DNA from: an uncultured Lachnoclostridium sp.
Lineage (GTDB): Bacteria > Bacillota > Clostridia > Lachnospirales > Lachnospiraceae
NCBI GenBank assembly: GCA_905212635.1
Contig: CAJMFH010000007.1
Coordinates: forward strand, 28,706 to 92,705
Direction: 5' to 3'
DNA length: 64,000 nt
Position 1 is the first letter of the stretch. Every line of letters begins with the position of its first letter. The position numbers were made by a program, and so were the translations under genes. Under the pieces are notes generated by a model. It was not told the DNA's origin. It did no database searches and saw only the letters and a program-made list of their open reading frames with translations. Shown piece after piece: positions 61,884-64,000 of this stretch.

Positions 61884-63407
61884 ATGATCAAAACAAAGAA
61901 AGGGACAGCCCTGCTTCTGGCATTTACGCTCTGCGCATCGATTCTCACACCGAATTCCGTCGATGCCGCTAAGGTAAAAAAGCCGGTGCTGTCAAAAAAG
62001 AAACTGACACTGGTTCGCGGCAAATCTGCGACGATCCGTTTGAAAAAGGCCGGAAAATGCAAAGTTACCTGGTCTTCTTCGAACAAAACAGTCTGCAAAA
62101 TTACCAAAAAGAAAAAAACTTCCTGCAAATTCAAAGCGGTGGGAAATGGTTCCGCGAAGATCAACTGCAAGGTAAAAAAGGGCAAAAAGACGTTCAAACT
62201 TTCCTGTAAAGTGAAAGTAAAACCGAAAGTTGTCACGAATCTGCCAAGTATCCTGAAAACCTATGAAAGCCAGATTCCATACATGGGAACCTGCCTGAAT
62301 TACGGAAGTCCTACATATAAGCGCGAACTTCAAAATCCAAAAACATTGAATTTTGTAAAGAATCAGTTCAACAGTTTTACCCTCGAAAATGAGATGAAAC
62401 CGGACAATATCCTCGGTTCCCGTCCTACGACGATGACCGTCGCCGAGGCAAAAGCAAAAGGTTACTACATTCCGGAAAACTACAAAGAAAGCACCGTGCC
62501 TTCCTTGAATTTCCGTGAAGTGGACGGCGCCCTTGAAGTCGCTGCGAAAAACGGATTGAAGATGCGCGCCCACACCCTGGTATGGCACAGCCAGACACCG
62601 GGCTGGTTCTTCTCCGACAAATACGAAGATAACAAAGACACGAACACAGAGACGATGGATGCCCGCGAAGATTTCTACATCCACAACGTAATGGCTCATG
62701 TCATGGAGAAAGAAAAAGAACTTACCGGTTCTGCCGGAAGTATCGTCTATGCGTGGGACGTCGTAAACGAATACCTGCACCGCCAGGAATTTACAAGAAC
62801 TTGGACAAACATTTATAAAAACAGCGGTGACACCCCAAGTTATGTAAAGAAAGCATTTGAACTTGCTTATGGAATGTTAAAAACCTATAATGTGCAGGAT
62901 AAAGTAACATTATTCTACAACGACTACAATACCTACTTTGGCATTCAGCAGACGCTCAATCTTGTGAACTTCATCAACAAAGATGAACCGGAAAAAATCT
63001 GCCGCGGTATCGGTATGCAGAGCCATGTCGACATCAAAGTGCCTACGATTGAACTTTATGGCGCCGCATTAGAAAAATTTCTTGCATCTGGCTATGAAGT
63101 CCAGATCACAGAACTTGACGTAACGATCAATTACGATACAAATGGTTCCTATTCTTATGCTGATGAAAATGAGACAAATGCCGATCAAGCCAAATACGTC
63201 GGCCAGTTGATGAAGACCATTCTCACCAAAAATCAAAACCGCGATAAAAATGTCAATCCAAAAGGGGTAACCGGCATCACTTTGTGGGGATTGTACGATA
63301 CGATCTCCTGGCGTGCTTCCTGCTCTCCATTGCTTTTTGACACCGGAATTACAGATCCGAAAGCTTCTTTCTATGAATTTATCAATGCTGCAAAATCAAT
63401 GGGCTGA
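61884..63407 (+). CDS. Secreted GH10 endo-1,4-beta-xylanase with N-terminal Big2 domain
   Basis: 507 residues. Signal peptide (about 5-29, cleavage near VDAAK), a Lys/Cys-rich Big2 domain (about 30-115), then the GH10 catalytic domain. The motif LVWHSQTPGWF is near 233. The acid/base Glu is at about 296 in WDVVNEYLHR and the nucleophile Glu at about 410 in VQITELDVTI. It cuts xylan outside the cell. The gene has its own promoter and terminator and precedes a sugar ABC binding protein on the same strand. Confidence 0.95.
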   Translation: MIKTKKGTALLLAFTLCASILTPNSVDAAKVKKPVLSKKKLTLVRGKSATIRLKKAGKCKVTWSSSNKTVCKITKKKKTSCKFKAVGNGSAKINCKVKKGKKTFKLSCKVKVKPKVVTNLPSILKTYESQIPYMGTCLNYGSPTYKRELQNPKTLNFVKNQFNSFTLENEMKPDNILGSRPTTMTVAEAKAKGYYIPENYKESTVPSLNFREVDGALEVAAKNGLKMRAHTLVWHSQTPGWFFSDKYEDNKDTNTETMDAREDFYIHNVMAHVMEKEKELTGSAGSIVYAWDVVNEYLHRQEFTRTWTNIYKNSGDTPSYVKKAFELAYGMLKTYNVQDKVTLFYNDYNTYFGIQQTLNLVNFINKDEPEKICRGIGMQSHVDIKVPTIELYGAALEKFLASGYEVQITELDVTINYDTNGSYSYADENETNADQAKYVGQLMKTILTKNQNRDKNVNPKGVTGITLWGLYDTISWRASCSPLLFDTGITDPKASFYEFINAAKSMG

Positions 63408-63432
63408 TAGAAAGTAACCGAATGGTTACCGC

Positions 63433-63477
63433 AAAAATCCTCTGCTGTATTACATGCAATGCGGCAGGGGATTTTTT
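63433..63477 (+). terminator. Intrinsic terminator after the xylanase
   Basis: AAAAATCC-TCTGCTGTAT pairs, with G-U wobbles, with ATGCGGCAGG-GGATTTTT; a T run follows. It lies 26 bases past the stop codon. Confidence 0.85.
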
Positions 63478-63518
63478 ACAAAAGTAAAAATTTTACCCCT
63501 TAAAGTAAAATTAATCCA

Positions 63519-63547
63519 TTCAAATTCGATTGCATTTTCCTTATAAT
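63519..63547 (+). promoter_or_regulatory. Promoter of the binding-protein gene
   Basis: TTCAAA (63519-63524) and TATAAT (63542-63547) are 17 bases apart. Upstream, AAAGTAAAA occurs twice (63481-63489; 63502-63510) and could be an operator. Confidence 0.5.
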
Positions 63548-63581
63548 GGCTATATCATTATTTGAATAAGGAGGGTTTTTT

Positions 63582-64000
63582 ATGTTACTTAAAAAACGAA
63601 TTCTTCCTCTGGCTTTATCTGTCGTTATGGCCGTGTCCGCGTTGACCGGCTGCGGCAGCAGTTCAGAGAAAGACAGCTCATCAGGGGCTGAGACAACCCT
63701 GACCATGTGGACGATCGCTACGGAAAGCGACTCTTTCCACAAACCGTATCTTCAGGCAATCGAGGAGTTTGAGAAAAATCATCCCGGCGTAAAGATCAAT
63801 ATGGAGACATTTGAAAATGAATCCTATAAGACGAAGATCAAAGCGGCCGTCGCTGCCAATGAACTTCCGGATATCTTCTTTACGTGGGCAGGCGGATTTT
63901 CCGAGTCTTTCGTATCTTCCGGAAAAGTAATGTGCCTGGATGACTATTACAAAAATTACGAAAAGGAAATCAGTAAAACCGCTCTTGCCAACGATATCTA
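63582..64000 (+). CDS. Sugar-type ABC transporter substrate-binding lipoprotein, 3' end outside window
   Basis: 139 codons are present and the frame is open to the right edge. The start has a GGAGGG ribosome site. The lipoprotein signal has LTGCGS, with Cys at about 24. The mature part begins LTMWTIATES and LPDIFFTWAGG, as in family 1 extracellular solute-binding proteins for sugars. Position after the GH10 xylanase suggests import of xylo-oligosaccharides. Confidence 0.9.
   Translation, partial: MLLKKRILPLALSVVMAVSALTGCGSSSEKDSSSGAETTLTMWTIATESDSFHKPYLQAIEEFEKNHPGVKINMETFENESYKTKIKAAVAANELPDIFFTWAGGFSESFVSSGKVMCLDDYYKNYEKEISKTALANDI

Noticed and set aside
61992..62780. 262-codon frame opposite the GH10 xylanase
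   Set aside because: The real gene on the other strand has signal peptide, catalytic residues and promoter; this frame has none.

Overview
The window looks like a chromosomal segment of a xylan-using, spore-related gut Firmicute, most likely a Lachnospiraceae. The evidence is low-to-moderate GC, GGAGG-type ribosome sites, a DUF3794/LysM spore-type protein, Veg, a group B [FeFe] hydrogenase, DUF3793, a candidate LexA-controlled radical-SAM repair pair, secreted Big2 (Ig-like) proteins and a set of xylan enzymes. No rRNA, tRNA, CRISPR array, transposase or phage gene was recognised.

Layout. 1-3.5 kb: truncated B12/radical-SAM protein and an O-antigen-ligase-type membrane protein. 3.7-7.6 kb: group B [FeFe] hydrogenase, then a histidine kinase/response regulator pair. 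7.7-14 kb: small Big2 protein, then a leftward SGNH - leucine-rich-repeat - VWA - MoxR-type ATPase run preceded by a secreted protein with two CBM2-like domains. 14.2-17.8 kb: ferrous-iron island (HMA protein, FeoB-associated Cys-rich protein, FeoB, FeoA) with a divergent DtxR-type regulator. 17.9-22.1 kb: SPOCS/LysM protein, Veg, CoaBC, PanD, Lrp. 22.4-30.9 kb: a MITE-like repeat, a membrane protein with degenerate GGDEF, AraC/GH127, flavodoxin-DUF3793-Fur, an Hpt protein and a zinc-ribbon protein. 31-36 kb: MATE exporter, radical-SAM DNA-repair pair, PF06541 protein. 36-43 kb: ABC exporter pair, GH39, nucleoside hydrolase, AraC. 43-48 kb: O-acetylation-type cassette (HAD, DHHW, MBOAT, DUF4358, SGNH/Fn3). 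48-52.4 kb: PanC, DUF4143 ATPase, GNAT, PanB, DUF2520 (PanG-like). 52.5-64 kb: degraded gene, GH115, 68-bp tandem repeats, a broken CBM/SGNH esterase, LysR with a synthase that may be Re-citrate synthase, ThiT, GH10 xylanase and the start of a sugar-type ABC binding protein.

How the genes fit together. GH10 is exported and the SGNH esterase originally was; GH39, GH115 and GH127 lack signal peptides. This fits extracellular cutting of arabino-glucuronoxylan, ABC uptake of oligosaccharides, and intracellular removal of xylose, (methyl)glucuronate and arabinofuranose. The pan and coa genes give a nearly complete route to pantothenate and on towards CoA. The Feo operon and the Fur/DUF3793/flavodoxin operon share the same palindrome at their promoters, which suggests one iron regulon.

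Most notable non-coding signals: a dispersed inverted-repeat family with at least eight sites, one of which supplies the end of a gene; the shared GTTAGT-N4-ACTAAC operator; two LexA-like boxes on the radical-SAM repair promoter; and two intergenic tandem-repeat arrays (23 bp x4 and 68 bp x3).
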